From assembly GCA_028684915.1 (NCBI GenBank), contig JAQUEZ010000368.1, positions 1 to 5,057 of the forward strand: 5,057 bases of DNA, in the 5' to 3' direction. This document shows positions 1 through 5,057 of this stretch, piece by piece (within the stretch, counting starts at the first letter, position 1; every line of letters starts with the position of its first letter). The position numbers and the translations under genes are program-made. The stretch comes from Desulfobulbus sp. Its GTDB lineage: Bacteria > Desulfobacterota > Desulfobulbia > Desulfobulbales > Desulfobulbaceae. The notes beneath the pieces are model-generated. The model had not been told where the DNA came from. It saw only the letters and a program-made list of their open reading frames with translations, and searched no databases.

Positions 1-1145
1 CCAACTCGTTCAATGGTTTCGCCCACTCTTTCGTGATCAAAGCCGTTGTCGTTCCACCAATCGATGATGGTCTGACTCAAGGCAATAAAAGCCTCCAAAT
101 CCGCGTCTGTTTCCATTTTCATGAAAGACACAATTACCGTGCCTCCCATGGCCCCAACCTTCAAGGTGTTCTTCCCGCCAAGCAGCAGGGCCACTCCTCG
201 TTCTCGTCCAGGCGACAAAGCGCCATTCATCACATTGATGCAGTGCATACAGCGCACGCAGCAACTGTTATCAATACGTACACCTTCTCCATCAAGAGAC
301 ATCGCCCGGGTCGGGCAGCGGGTGATGACATTGTTGACCAGATCATCGATCCCGTGCTGTTCAATCCAGGCCGAGACAGCTTCCGTCTCTACCTGGATGG
401 TATCCCGCCAGATCCCGATCACGGCCATGTCGGCACGAAAGATGGAGTTGGTGCAATCGTTGGGGCATCCGGAAAATTTGAACTTGAATTTGTAATTGTA
501 GGAGGGCCGATGGATATCGCCAGCAAAGTGTTTCAGCACCTCATAATGAATGCGCAGTGTGTCGTAGCAGGCATGTTCGCAGCGGGCTGGACCGACGCAA
601 GAGACAGCGGTTCGCATGGCAGGGCCAGCTCCGCCAAGGTCCCAACCAGCTTGATTGATGTCGTCGAAACACGCCTGAACCCGTGCCTCCTCAATGCCTT
701 GCAGCATGATGTCACCGCTCTGGCCATGCAGGGCGATGATACCTGATCCATGTTTTTCCCAGGTGTCGCAAAGATTGCGCAACATGCTGGTGCTGTAGTG
801 GAGACCAGGTGCGGGTTGCACCCTAAGCGTGTGGAATTCGTGAGCCTCTGGAAATTTGTCCTGGATTTTGGAACGGCGAGTGATAACCCCACTGCCATAC
901 CCGCGCACGGTGACTAAGCCACCTTCCCAATATCCGGTTTTTGTCTGGTAGGAGTATTCGAGTTGATCGATGACCCCGCGAAGCATCGGCTTGTGCGTCC
1001 TTTCCGCCAGCTTTTTAAACCCGCTGACAAAACTGGGCCACGGGCCTTGTTCCAACTCGGCGAGCATGGGAGTCGGGTTGAGAAAGTTATTCTTCTCCGG
1101 TGCACTATCGTTTTCAGGTGGATCAGCGTTGTCAAACCTAGGCAT
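1..1145 (-). CDS. dsrA: Dissimilatory sulfite reductase alpha subunit DsrA (3' end outside window)
   Basis: Cytoplasmic siroheme/[4Fe-4S] sulfite reductase alpha chain, which pairs with DsrB in an alpha2beta2 enzyme interconverting sulfite and DsrC-bound sulfur. I translated it by hand: 381 complete codons run without stop or frameshift to the window edge. The family is usually about 400-440 aa, so a few tens of C-terminal residues are missing. Landmarks: GPWPSF (34-39), HTLRVQ (105-110), CVGPARC (C183, C189) and CPNDC (C227, C231), the CX5C and CX3C siroheme-cluster ligands; the lysine array YKFKFKF (218-224); and an inserted ferredoxin domain with C277-Pro plus CVRCMHC (C296, C299, C302), giving a complete second [4Fe-4S] site. 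The ATG at 1145 has GGAG 8 nt upstream. Residues 1-20 form a polar, Pro/acidic extension compared with the usual short N-terminus. CPTRAM and the short linker before it recall oxidative-type DsrA; that subtype is inference, the family assignment is not in doubt. dsrB is expected next, beyond position 1. Confidence 0.96.
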   Translation of the reverse strand, partial: MPRFDNADPPENDSAPEKNNFLNPTPMLAELEQGPWPSFVSGFKKLAERTHKPMLRGVIDQLEYSYQTKTGYWEGGLVTVRGYGSGVITRRSKIQDKFPEAHEFHTLRVQPAPGLHYSTSMLRNLCDTWEKHGSGIIALHGQSGDIMLQGIEEARVQACFDDINQAGWDLGGAGPAMRTAVSCVGPARCEHACYDTLRIHYEVLKHFAGDIHRPSYNYKFKFKFSGCPNDCTNSIFRADMAVIGIWRDTIQVETEAVSAWIEQHGIDDLVNNVITRCPTRAMSLDGEGVRIDNSCCVRCMHCINVMNGALSPGRERGVALLLGGKNTLKVGAMGGTVIVSFMKMETDADLEAFIALSQTIIDWWNDNGFDHERVGETIERV

Positions 1146-1254
1146 AGCGTCGCTCCATGGCGCGAGGCGAGAAGAGCACCTCGAAAATTATCATAGAATC
1201 AAACGGAGTTCCCTGCGGCACTGACGTTCTGTACCGAATCACATTGGCTTTCAT
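1138..1254 (-). CDS. Possible 38-aa ORF overlapping the dsrA start (hypothetical)
   Basis: I do not recognise this product. The reading begins MKANVIRYRTSVPQG and ends PRAMERRYA, with a short hydrophobic stretch MIIFEVLF near residues 21-28. Its TAG stop lies a few bases inside dsrA, so the two frames overlap by 8 nt, the arrangement seen in translational coupling. GGAGGTG sits directly against the ATG, a perfect anti-Shine-Dalgarno match but only about 2 nt away, which is too close for normal initiation at that ATG; an in-frame GTG four codons later would sit about 14 nt away, rather far. The frame is also continuous with the DUF1566 frame after its stop. It may be a leader peptide, a coupling ORF, or chance. 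Length and lack of homology keep confidence low. Confidence 0.25.
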   Translation of the reverse strand: MKANVIRYRTSVPQGTPFDSMIIFEVLFSPRAMERRYA

Positions 1255-1302
1255 CACCTCCAGTTGTTGAGAGGAACATGACGCTGTTCGCGGCACTACT
1301 GC

Positions 1303-2334
1303 TCAATCGACTTCTCCCTCATCTTGCACGGCCTCGCCAACCGGCCAGACATAAAAGGAGGGCAAAGGCTTGTGCCCGACACCGCATGCTCCCTTGTCGA
1401 GGTACAAGACCCAGGCCCAATCCGTCTCGAAACAGCTGGTGGTCGATGTCCAATAGCTCACACGCACTCCTGTAAAAAAATGTTCTGGCGGCAGCGCCGG
1501 TGAGTGAAAGTCACAGTCCACCAGTGAGGCAAGCTCATTGATGGTCGGCAGGCGCCAGAGCAAGGTGTCTTCGGTTCGCTGCGAGGTCCATTGACGAACG
1601 CTGGCAAGAGCCTGTTGCCAATTGACCGGCTCTCCGGTCACATCAGCGTGCCTGCACCAGAAAAGGTCTGTCAGCCGGTCGTGGACCGTATCCCCCCTCA
1701 CCATAAAACGGGGGACTGGCCAGGGGCTGCCCAGTTTGAGGTCACCATCCTGACCGGTTCCGGCGCAATCGATTCCTCTGCCGAGCACATCAAAACACCG
1801 TTGCTGCCCTGTACGTGGAAGAAGACCATTGCCCACACCGCGAACCGGCCAGAATAAATACCCCTGATCTTTGCGCCCATAAAACATCCTCGCCCCTTCA
1901 AGGTGAACGGACCAGGCGTAGGCAGGATTGATGGCGGCGGTGGTCGACGACCAGTACCATCCGAGAAACAGGTTGGTGAAAGGATGGTCGGCGGAAAGGG
2001 CAGGTTTTTTCGCCTGATAGCTGACCAGGCTGCGCAGTTCATTGCGATTGGGCAGTCGCCAGTCCGCATATCCGCCATAGTGCTGCCTGTTCAAGGAGGC
2101 AACATGGTCGAAGGCCTCCAGCCAGGTGCAGGGAAATTCACCGATGTTGGCATCAAGCGTCCACATCAACCCGGTCAGATGGTCGATGGCCACCGGGCCG
2201 TGGACCTCGAAGCGAACGAGCGGCCATGGTGCTCCTGGTTGCAACTCGCCATCGTGACCGCTTCCCTGACAAGCAATCTCCGCTCCGGTTGCATCGTAGC
2301 AGTGGGTCTGGCCGGTGTGCAGCACATGACACAT
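1303..2334 (-). CDS. Tandem DUF1566 (Lcl C-terminal, C-type-lectin-like) protein
   Basis: A 343-aa protein made of two copies of one roughly 165-residue module. Each copy opens with a TGQxxCxDxxGxxIxC motif (residues 7-22 and 175-190), then a GxDGxLxxGxPWP stretch, then the DUF1566 core: D-x-LTxLxW (51-58; 219-226), WRLPxxNEL (92-; 260-), YWSSTT or YWTSTTS (from 127; 295) and a closing FWPV/YVWPV (161; 328). DUF1566 (PF07603) is related to C-type-lectin/FGE-like folds and is common in bacterial surface, ligand-binding and diversity-generating retroelement target proteins; no reverse transcriptase or template repeat is visible here. No signal peptide or membrane segment is seen, so it looks cytoplasmic unless exported otherwise. 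I chose the ATG at 2334, with GAGCGGA a few bases upstream; a TTG at 2373 would add 13 residues but lacks a ribosome binding site. The paired cysteines in each opening motif could form disulfides or bind metal. The biological role is unknown. Confidence 0.88.
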   Translation of the reverse strand: MCHVLHTGQTHCYDATGAEIACQGSGHDGELQPGAPWPLVRFEVHGPVAIDHLTGLMWTLDANIGEFPCTWLEAFDHVASLNRQHYGGYADWRLPNRNELRSLVSYQAKKPALSADHPFTNLFLGWYWSSTTAAINPAYAWSVHLEGARMFYGRKDQGYLFWPVRGVGNGLLPRTGQQRCFDVLGRGIDCAGTGQDGDLKLGSPWPVPRFMVRGDTVHDRLTDLFWCRHADVTGEPVNWQQALASVRQWTSQRTEDTLLWRLPTINELASLVDCDFHSPALPPEHFFTGVRVSYWTSTTSCFETDWAWVLYLDKGACGVGHKPLPSFYVWPVGEAVQDEGEVD

Positions 2335-2344
2335 GATGGTCCGC

Positions 2345-2503
2345 TCAGTTCGAAGCCCGACAGGCTGGATCAACGCAGATACAGGGCCGGCATCTGCTCG
2401 AGAACGGCATGAAATTGTTCATGCGCCCCCTTGCCGATTCGCGCTGCCGTCCAACCGTTCGAAGGCCGTGATGTTCCTGAATCAGCTCATGAATCGCTCG
2501 CAT
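2345..2503 (-). CDS. Small 52-aa ORF, possibly a frameshifted hemerythrin-like remnant
   Basis: AAAGGAGG lies 5 nt before this ATG, the best ribosome binding site in the window, and sits inside the end of the DUF488 gene, which it overlaps by 17 nt. The first 13 residues, MRAIHELIQEHHG, form an amphipathic helix with a His-His pair resembling the first helix of hemerythrin HHE-domain proteins. After that the frame turns Arg/Cys-rich (CRPCICVDPAC) and looks non-native. The other two frames carry more protein-like text: FERLDG directly after the HHG, then GAHEQFHAVLEQMPALYLR ending in a TGA that overlaps the TTG at 2373. Removing one C near 2462 and one G from the G5 run near 2430 would join them into about 43 residues. 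Alternatives are a genuine small Cys-containing protein or a leader peptide for the DUF1566 gene 10 nt downstream. The translation start is well supported; the product is not. Confidence 0.42.
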   Translation of the reverse strand: MRAIHELIQEHHGLRTVGRQRESARGRMNNFMPFSSRCRPCICVDPACRASN

Positions 2504-2876
2504 GGTTTCCTCCTTTGGGTTCCTTGTCCAGGGACGACAGGTAGCCTTCCAAGGCAACGGCCTGATTGAAACGAAGATCCCGTGCCGAGAAGAGCAAGAT
2601 AAGTCCCTTCTCATTTGCCACATCAAGCAGGCAACGAACAACCGCTGGCTTGCCCTCTAATTCGGCAACATAACGGCGCTTGAATTCCTCCCATTTGGCG
2701 GGATCATGGTTGAACCATTTGCGCAAGGAATCGCTGGGGGCGACGTCGCGCAACCATTGATCCGCCCTGAGATCCTGCTTGCTCATCCCCCGTGGCCAGA
2801 CCCGATCCACCAAAACTCTCACCCCATCGTCTTCGTCAATGGGGTCATAAACGCGTTTGACAGTGATGCGCAGCAT
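2487..2876 (-). CDS. DUF488 family protein, YeaO-like
   Basis: A 129-aa soluble protein of the DUF488/YeaO family (COG3189), whose biochemical function is not established. The family signature is clear and nearly full length: KRVYDP (7-12), RVLVDRVWPRGMSK (20-33), WLRDVAPS..LRKWFNHDP (41-59), WEEFKRRYVAEL (62-73) and a C-terminal LLFSARD..FNQAVAL (94-109). E. coli YeaO is of similar size. I chose the ATG at 2876 because the conserved N-terminus MLRITVKRVYD begins there; the frame is open further upstream, but that part overlaps the flavodiiron gene and does not look like family sequence. The start is 29 nt after the flavodiiron stop and has no strong ribosome binding site of its own, so translation probably depends on the upstream gene. 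Its last codons contain the ribosome binding site of the following small ORF. Location suggests co-expression with the flavodiiron protein. Confidence 0.9.
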   Translation of the reverse strand: MLRITVKRVYDPIDEDDGVRVLVDRVWPRGMSKQDLRADQWLRDVAPSDSLRKWFNHDPAKWEEFKRRYVAELEGKPAVVRCLLDVANEKGLILLFSARDLRFNQAVALEGYLSSLDKEPKGGNHASDS

Positions 2877-2905
2877 GCGCGAGTATCCGATGGCTGTCGA
2901 TAACG

Positions 2906-4084
2906 TTAGCGAAAACCGCTCTCTTGGTGCTTTTGCGCAATGGTGTCGGCCAAGTGCTCCAGGGCGGAATAGGTTGTCTGTTCGGGCATTCCCTTGCATA
3001 GGACCGGCTCCAGCACCTCGACTTTGAGATTGCCGATCATCCCGGCGAGGGCTTCCACGGTCTTACCTCCCCAGCCATAGGAGCCGATGATGGAAAGGTA
3101 TTGCGCCTTTGGCCGTAAGGCATTGGCGAGAAAGGCGGCATGGGCCGCGAGCGGATGGGGGCCGGCGAGGACAGTTGGCGTTCCGACGACAATGGTACCG
3201 GCATCGACCAATGCCATGGCCAGCTTGCCGATGTCTGCGACAACGAGATTGAACAGTTCGACCGTGACGCGCCGTTCAGTAAGGGCTGCGGTCAGATGGT
3301 CAACCATCATCCGCGTGCTGCCGTGCATGCTGACGAAGGGGAGCACCACGAGGTTGCGGGGAGGCTGCAGCACCCAATCGCGATAGGCTTCGAGAATCCA
3401 GGCCGGCTGATCGTATATTTGGCCGTGGCTCGGCGCGATCATCTGCAGGGGCAAATTGGCCAGTTTTTCCAAATTTTTGGCGATAATATTCCGAAACGGC
3501 AACATGATTTCGCCGAAATACCGTTTTGCCGACTCGTACACCCTACCCTGGTCGGTGACAAACAGGTCGCTGGCCGCAATGTGGGCGCCGAAAAAATCGC
3601 AACTGAACAGGACCTGGTCTTCCTCAAGATAGGTGACCATGGTTTCCGGCCAATGGACCCAAGGGGTATGGATGAAACGCAGGGTCTTGTCGCCAAGCGA
3701 GAGAACTTCACCGTCGGCCACTGGAACAAAAGTATCCTCCGGCAGGTGGAGGTGGTCCATGAGCAGGGCTTTGGCCTTGGGGGTCGTGACCACCTTGGCT
3801 TGTGGATACCGTGCCAGCACGTGGGGAATGGCTCCGGAATGATCCTGTTCCGCATGGTGGGAGACAATGAAATCGATGGTGGCCACACCATCCAACTGTT
3901 TGCTAAGCAGATCCAGCATCGCCGGATCGACCGTGTCAAGCAAGGCTGTATGGGTGCTTCCTTCGATGAGGTAGGCGTTGTAGGAAGTTCCGTCGGGAAG
4001 GGGGATGAGAGAGTCAAACAGGCGCCTGTCCCAATCGATAGCGCCCAGCCAGTGGATCTTGTCCTTGATTGGTCTTCGTTTCAC
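2906..4084 (-). CDS. fprA: A-type flavodiiron protein (FprA/ROO family O2 or NO reductase)
   Basis: Cytoplasmic enzyme that reduces O2 to water and/or NO to N2O with electrons usually passed from rubredoxin; it protects anaerobes. The 392 aa match the usual size of class A (about 400 aa), with no fused rubredoxin or flavin reductase domain. An N-terminal metallo-beta-lactamase domain (about 1-240) carries every diiron ligand: HAEQDH (H77, E79, D81, with H82), H144 in WVHWP, D163 in SCDFFGAH and H220 in PSHG. The C-terminal flavodoxin domain (about 245-385) has an FMN phosphate loop at SMHGSTRMM (252-260), with His where Tyr is common, and GSYGWGG (334-340), a typical flavin-contacting loop. 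The start is GTG at 4084 with GAGAGGTG 4 nt upstream; no ATG lies nearby. No rubredoxin gene is in the window, so the donor is unknown; the upstream ferredoxin is one candidate. O2 versus NO preference cannot be read from sequence. Confidence 0.95.
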   Translation of the reverse strand: MKRRPIKDKIHWLGAIDWDRRLFDSLIPLPDGTSYNAYLIEGSTHTALLDTVDPAMLDLLSKQLDGVATIDFIVSHHAEQDHSGAIPHVLARYPQAKVVTTPKAKALLMDHLHLPEDTFVPVADGEVLSLGDKTLRFIHTPWVHWPETMVTYLEEDQVLFSCDFFGAHIAASDLFVTDQGRVYESAKRYFGEIMLPFRNIIAKNLEKLANLPLQMIAPSHGQIYDQPAWILEAYRDWVLQPPRNLVVLPFVSMHGSTRMMVDHLTAALTERRVTVELFNLVVADIGKLAMALVDAGTIVVGTPTVLAGPHPLAAHAAFLANALRPKAQYLSIIGSYGWGGKTVEALAGMIGNLKVEVLEPVLCKGMPEQTTYSALEHLADTIAQKHQESGFR

Positions 4085-4088
4085 AGTA

Positions 4089-4096
4089 CACCTCTC
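4089..4096 (-). promoter_or_regulatory. Ribosome binding site that fixes the GTG start of fprA
   Basis: Reads GAGAGGTG on the coding strand, 4 nt before the GTG at 4084. It decides the start because the next Met in frame is about 55 residues in, past conserved family sequence. Confidence 0.7.
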
Positions 4097-4139
4097 TTGT
4101 AATGGGATGGGAATGATCGCCCGGGAATTTCAGGTATCC

Positions 4140-4190
4140 TCAACAAGATTGACTTGTATAGATGGGGTTGCCCACCTCCTTATGTCAAAA
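4140..4190 (-). promoter_or_regulatory. Possible control region upstream of fprA
   Basis: The gap between the PAS gene and fprA holds several signals on the coding strand. TTGACA (4188-4183) is a perfect -35 hexamer, and TATACA (4160-4155) resembles a -10, but the 22-nt spacer is longer than the usual 16-18. Over the -10 and just downstream lies a palindrome, ACAAG-TCAAT-CTTGT (4156-4142), which could be an operator. AAGGAGGT (4181-4174), a full anti-Shine-Dalgarno match, has no ATG, GTG or TTG at usable spacing. GGTGGG-CAAC-CCCATC can fold into a small hairpin. A promoter here is plausible but unproved. Confidence 0.25.
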
Positions 4191-4193
4191 TAT

Positions 4194-4628
4194 TTATGGG
4201 GGACTAGCGGAGAGTTGCTTCTCGCAGGTGGCGAGACGTTCTTTGAGTTCCTTCTCCTTTTGCCAGCGTGCGGTCACATCCCGCATTATCGTGGCACAAC
4301 CCTCAATCCCGCCTTGGTCGTCACGCAACAGAACCATGCTGAACTCCAGGGATAGACGGCTCCCGTCCTTGCGTACGCCGGGAGAGGTGAGTTTCTCTGT
4401 CAGGTATTTGGTCTGCCCTGTGTTCATCACTCGGAAATACCCCTGCCAGTGCCGGGCACGGAGGTTTTCCGGGATGATGAGATCAAGGGATTGCCCCAGG
4501 GCCTCGGTAGCGGTGTGGCCAAACATCCGCTCTGCACCGCTGTTCCAAAAACGGATGGCGCCATCTCGATCAGCGATGAGAATTGCATCTGGACTGTCTT
4601 GAAGGAGTTGCCACAACAATCGATCCAT
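4194..4628 (-). CDS. Stand-alone PAS domain sensor protein
   Basis: A 144-aa soluble protein consisting of one PAS domain (about residues 4-120) and a charged C-terminal helix (about 121-140, QKEKELKERLATCEKQL) that could form a coiled coil or dimer contact. PAS landmarks: SPDAILIADRDGAIRFWN (12-29), GAERMFGH, ALGQSLDLIIPENLRARHW (43-61) and the S-box end GCATIMRDVTARW (110-122). No kinase, GGDEF, HTH or methyl-accepting domain follows, so it must signal through a partner or dimerise. The LIIPENLRARHWxGY block is typical of a common proteobacterial family of short PAS proteins; the ligand (haem, flavin or none) is not evident. The ATG at 4628 follows an AGGAGG site a few bases upstream. It is codirectional with fprA, 109 nt away, so a redox or oxygen-sensing link to fprA is a guess from context only. 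Confidence 0.88.
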   Translation of the reverse strand: MDRLLWQLLQDSPDAILIADRDGAIRFWNSGAERMFGHTATEALGQSLDLIIPENLRARHWQGYFRVMNTGQTKYLTEKLTSPGVRKDGSRLSLEFSMVLLRDDQGGIEGCATIMRDVTARWQKEKELKERLATCEKQLSASPP

Positions 4629-4631
4629 ATC

Positions 4632-4640
4632 CCCTCCTCT
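4632..4640 (-). promoter_or_regulatory. Strong ribosome binding site of the PAS gene
   Basis: The coding strand reads GAGGAGGGG just ahead of the ATG at 4628, which supports that start over earlier in-frame codons. Confidence 0.65.
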
Positions 4641-4738
4641 ACCGTGTTCTGTCCGAAAAATTCTGGCCTGTTCAAATCTCCGCAGACAATGAATACTGCC
4701 ATTGGCACATTGCCACAGCTGGCTTGCCCCTATTTCTC

Positions 4739-4773
4739 TGCGAGTTCCTGGTTCACTTCGCCAGGAACTCGCA
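4739..4773 (-). terminator. Perfect 13-bp inverted repeat after the ferredoxin gene (possible terminator)
   Basis: TGCGAGTTCCTGG and CCAGGAACTCGCA are exact reverse complements around a 9-nt loop. The hairpin begins 29 nt past the ferredoxin stop, the usual place for a terminator, but neither strand has a T-run after the stem, so it may instead be a transcript-stabilising or processing hairpin, or a protein-binding palindrome. Just beside it, CAATTG occurs twice (4772-4777 and 4783-4788), separated by 5 nt. The rest of 4629-4801 holds no gene I can support. Confidence 0.45.
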
Positions 4774-4801
4774 ATTGAGCTACAATTGCCCGGAAGCCCT
4801 A

Positions 4802-4996
4802 CTACGCCTCTGCATTACTGATGCAACTCGCCGGACAGGAGGCTATTGCCTCATCAATACACGCCTGATCGCCTCCCTCGGGAGTAGTGACATACGCCTT
4901 GTTTTCGTCGTCGTTAAAAGCAAAAATATTCGGACACAGTTCAACGCAAGCACCACAACCAATACATTCATCCTGATCGATAACGACTTGTTTCAT
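4802..4996 (-). CDS. Small monocluster [4Fe-4S] ferredoxin
   Basis: A 64-aa soluble low-potential electron carrier. C11, C14 and C17 (CIGCGAC) plus C54 (SCP) are the four ligands of one [4Fe-4S] cluster, in the same spacing as Desulfovibrio ferredoxin I. C21 and C46 fall where D. gigas ferredoxin has its conserved disulfide pair; a second cluster motif is absent, and C58 is extra. The protein is acidic, as expected for such carriers. Length equals the family norm. The ATG at 4996 has GAGG 6 nt upstream (coding strand GAGGATCAAG before ATG). It appears to be its own transcription unit: a gap of 173 nt with a perfect hairpin separates it from the PAS gene. Its partner is not shown; oxidoreductases of sulfur or hydrogen metabolism, or the flavodiiron protein, are possibilities. 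Confidence 0.95.
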   Translation of the reverse strand: MKQVVIDQDECIGCGACVELCPNIFAFNDDENKAYVTTPEGGDQACIDEAIASCPASCISNAEA

Positions 4997-5057
4997 CTTG
5001 ATCCTCGTTGTTTAAAAGTGAACATCTGCCCAATATTATCGCTCTCGCGAAAAACCT

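Noticed and set aside
33..746. Long open plus-strand frame of 237 codons
   Set aside because: It lies wholly antisense to dsrA, whose minus-strand reading matches a known family throughout. The plus translation shows no recognisable domain.
533..1135. Minus-strand frames of 121 and 73 codons within the dsrA region, suggesting a broken gene
   Set aside because: They are out of frame with dsrA. Codon-by-codon translation of 1145 to 1 shows no stop or frameshift, so dsrA is intact here and simply runs off the window.
1303..2334. Diversity-generating retroelement target
   Set aside because: DUF1566 proteins can be such targets, but I found no reverse transcriptase and no template repeat matching the 3' end of the gene in the window.
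1903..2412. Plus-strand frame of 169 codons opposite the DUF1566 gene
   Set aside because: It is a mirror of the DUF1566 coding region, rich in composition typical of antisense reading, with no domain.
2877..2999. Longer DUF488 start giving 170 residues
   Set aside because: The extra 41 residues overlap the flavodiiron 3' end and do not resemble the family, whose conserved N-terminus starts at the ATG at 2876.
3140..4102. Long open plus-strand frame of 320 codons
   Set aside because: It is antisense to the flavodiiron gene, which has all catalytic ligands; the plus frame has no family resemblance and no ribosome binding site.
4695..4735. Sigma-54-like promoter around TGGCA repeats
   Set aside because: TGGCA and TGCCA form a short inverted repeat, but no TGGC-N8-TTGC arrangement with proper -24/-12 spacing is present on either strand.

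Overview
The window reads as a compact set of genes that all lie on the minus strand, so the biological order runs from high to low coordinates. It most likely comes from an anaerobic or microaerophilic sulfur-metabolising bacterium of moderate GC content, in or near the Desulfobacterota or Pseudomonadota. The evidence is a dissimilatory sulfite reductase alpha subunit (dsrA), a Desulfovibrio-type monocluster ferredoxin and a flavodiiron protein. The species cannot be fixed from this sequence.

Layout in transcription order: (1) a 64-aa [4Fe-4S] ferredoxin (4996-4802), followed by a perfect 13-bp inverted repeat that may end its transcript; (2) a 144-aa stand-alone PAS sensor protein (4628-4194) with a strong ribosome binding site; (3) a 109-bp gap with possible control signals; (4) a 392-aa A-type flavodiiron protein with a GTG start (4084-2906); (5) a YeaO-like DUF488 protein (2876-2487); (6) a small ORF with a near-ideal Shine-Dalgarno that overlaps the DUF488 3' end and looks like a broken, hemerythrin-like remnant (2503-2345); (7) a protein built from two DUF1566 (Lcl C-terminal/C-type-lectin-like) modules (2334-1303); (8) a 157-bp gap holding a possible 38-aa ORF that overlaps the next start; (9) dsrA (1145 to the window edge), with 381 complete codons visible, intact and in frame, and its C-terminus cut off by the window end.

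Functional reading: dsrA is the catalytic and electron-transfer alpha chain of the siroheme enzyme that interconverts sulfite and protein-bound sulfide. dsrB would be expected just beyond position 1. Several local features (CPTRAM rather than CPTGCM in the ferredoxin domain, and a short linker before it) recall the sulfur-oxidising (reverse) DsrA type, but this needs a phylogeny. Upstream, the flavodiiron protein would reduce O2 or NO to protect oxygen-sensitive enzymes, the ferredoxin is a low-potential electron carrier, and the PAS protein is a candidate sensor. The close spacing of flavodiiron protein, DUF488, small ORF and DUF1566 suggests one operon, though nothing shows that DUF488 or DUF1566 takes part in sulfur chemistry.

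No tRNA, rRNA, CRISPR array, insertion sequence or plus-strand gene could be supported. No gene-free stretch exceeds 300 bases; the longest are 4629-4801 and 1146-1302.
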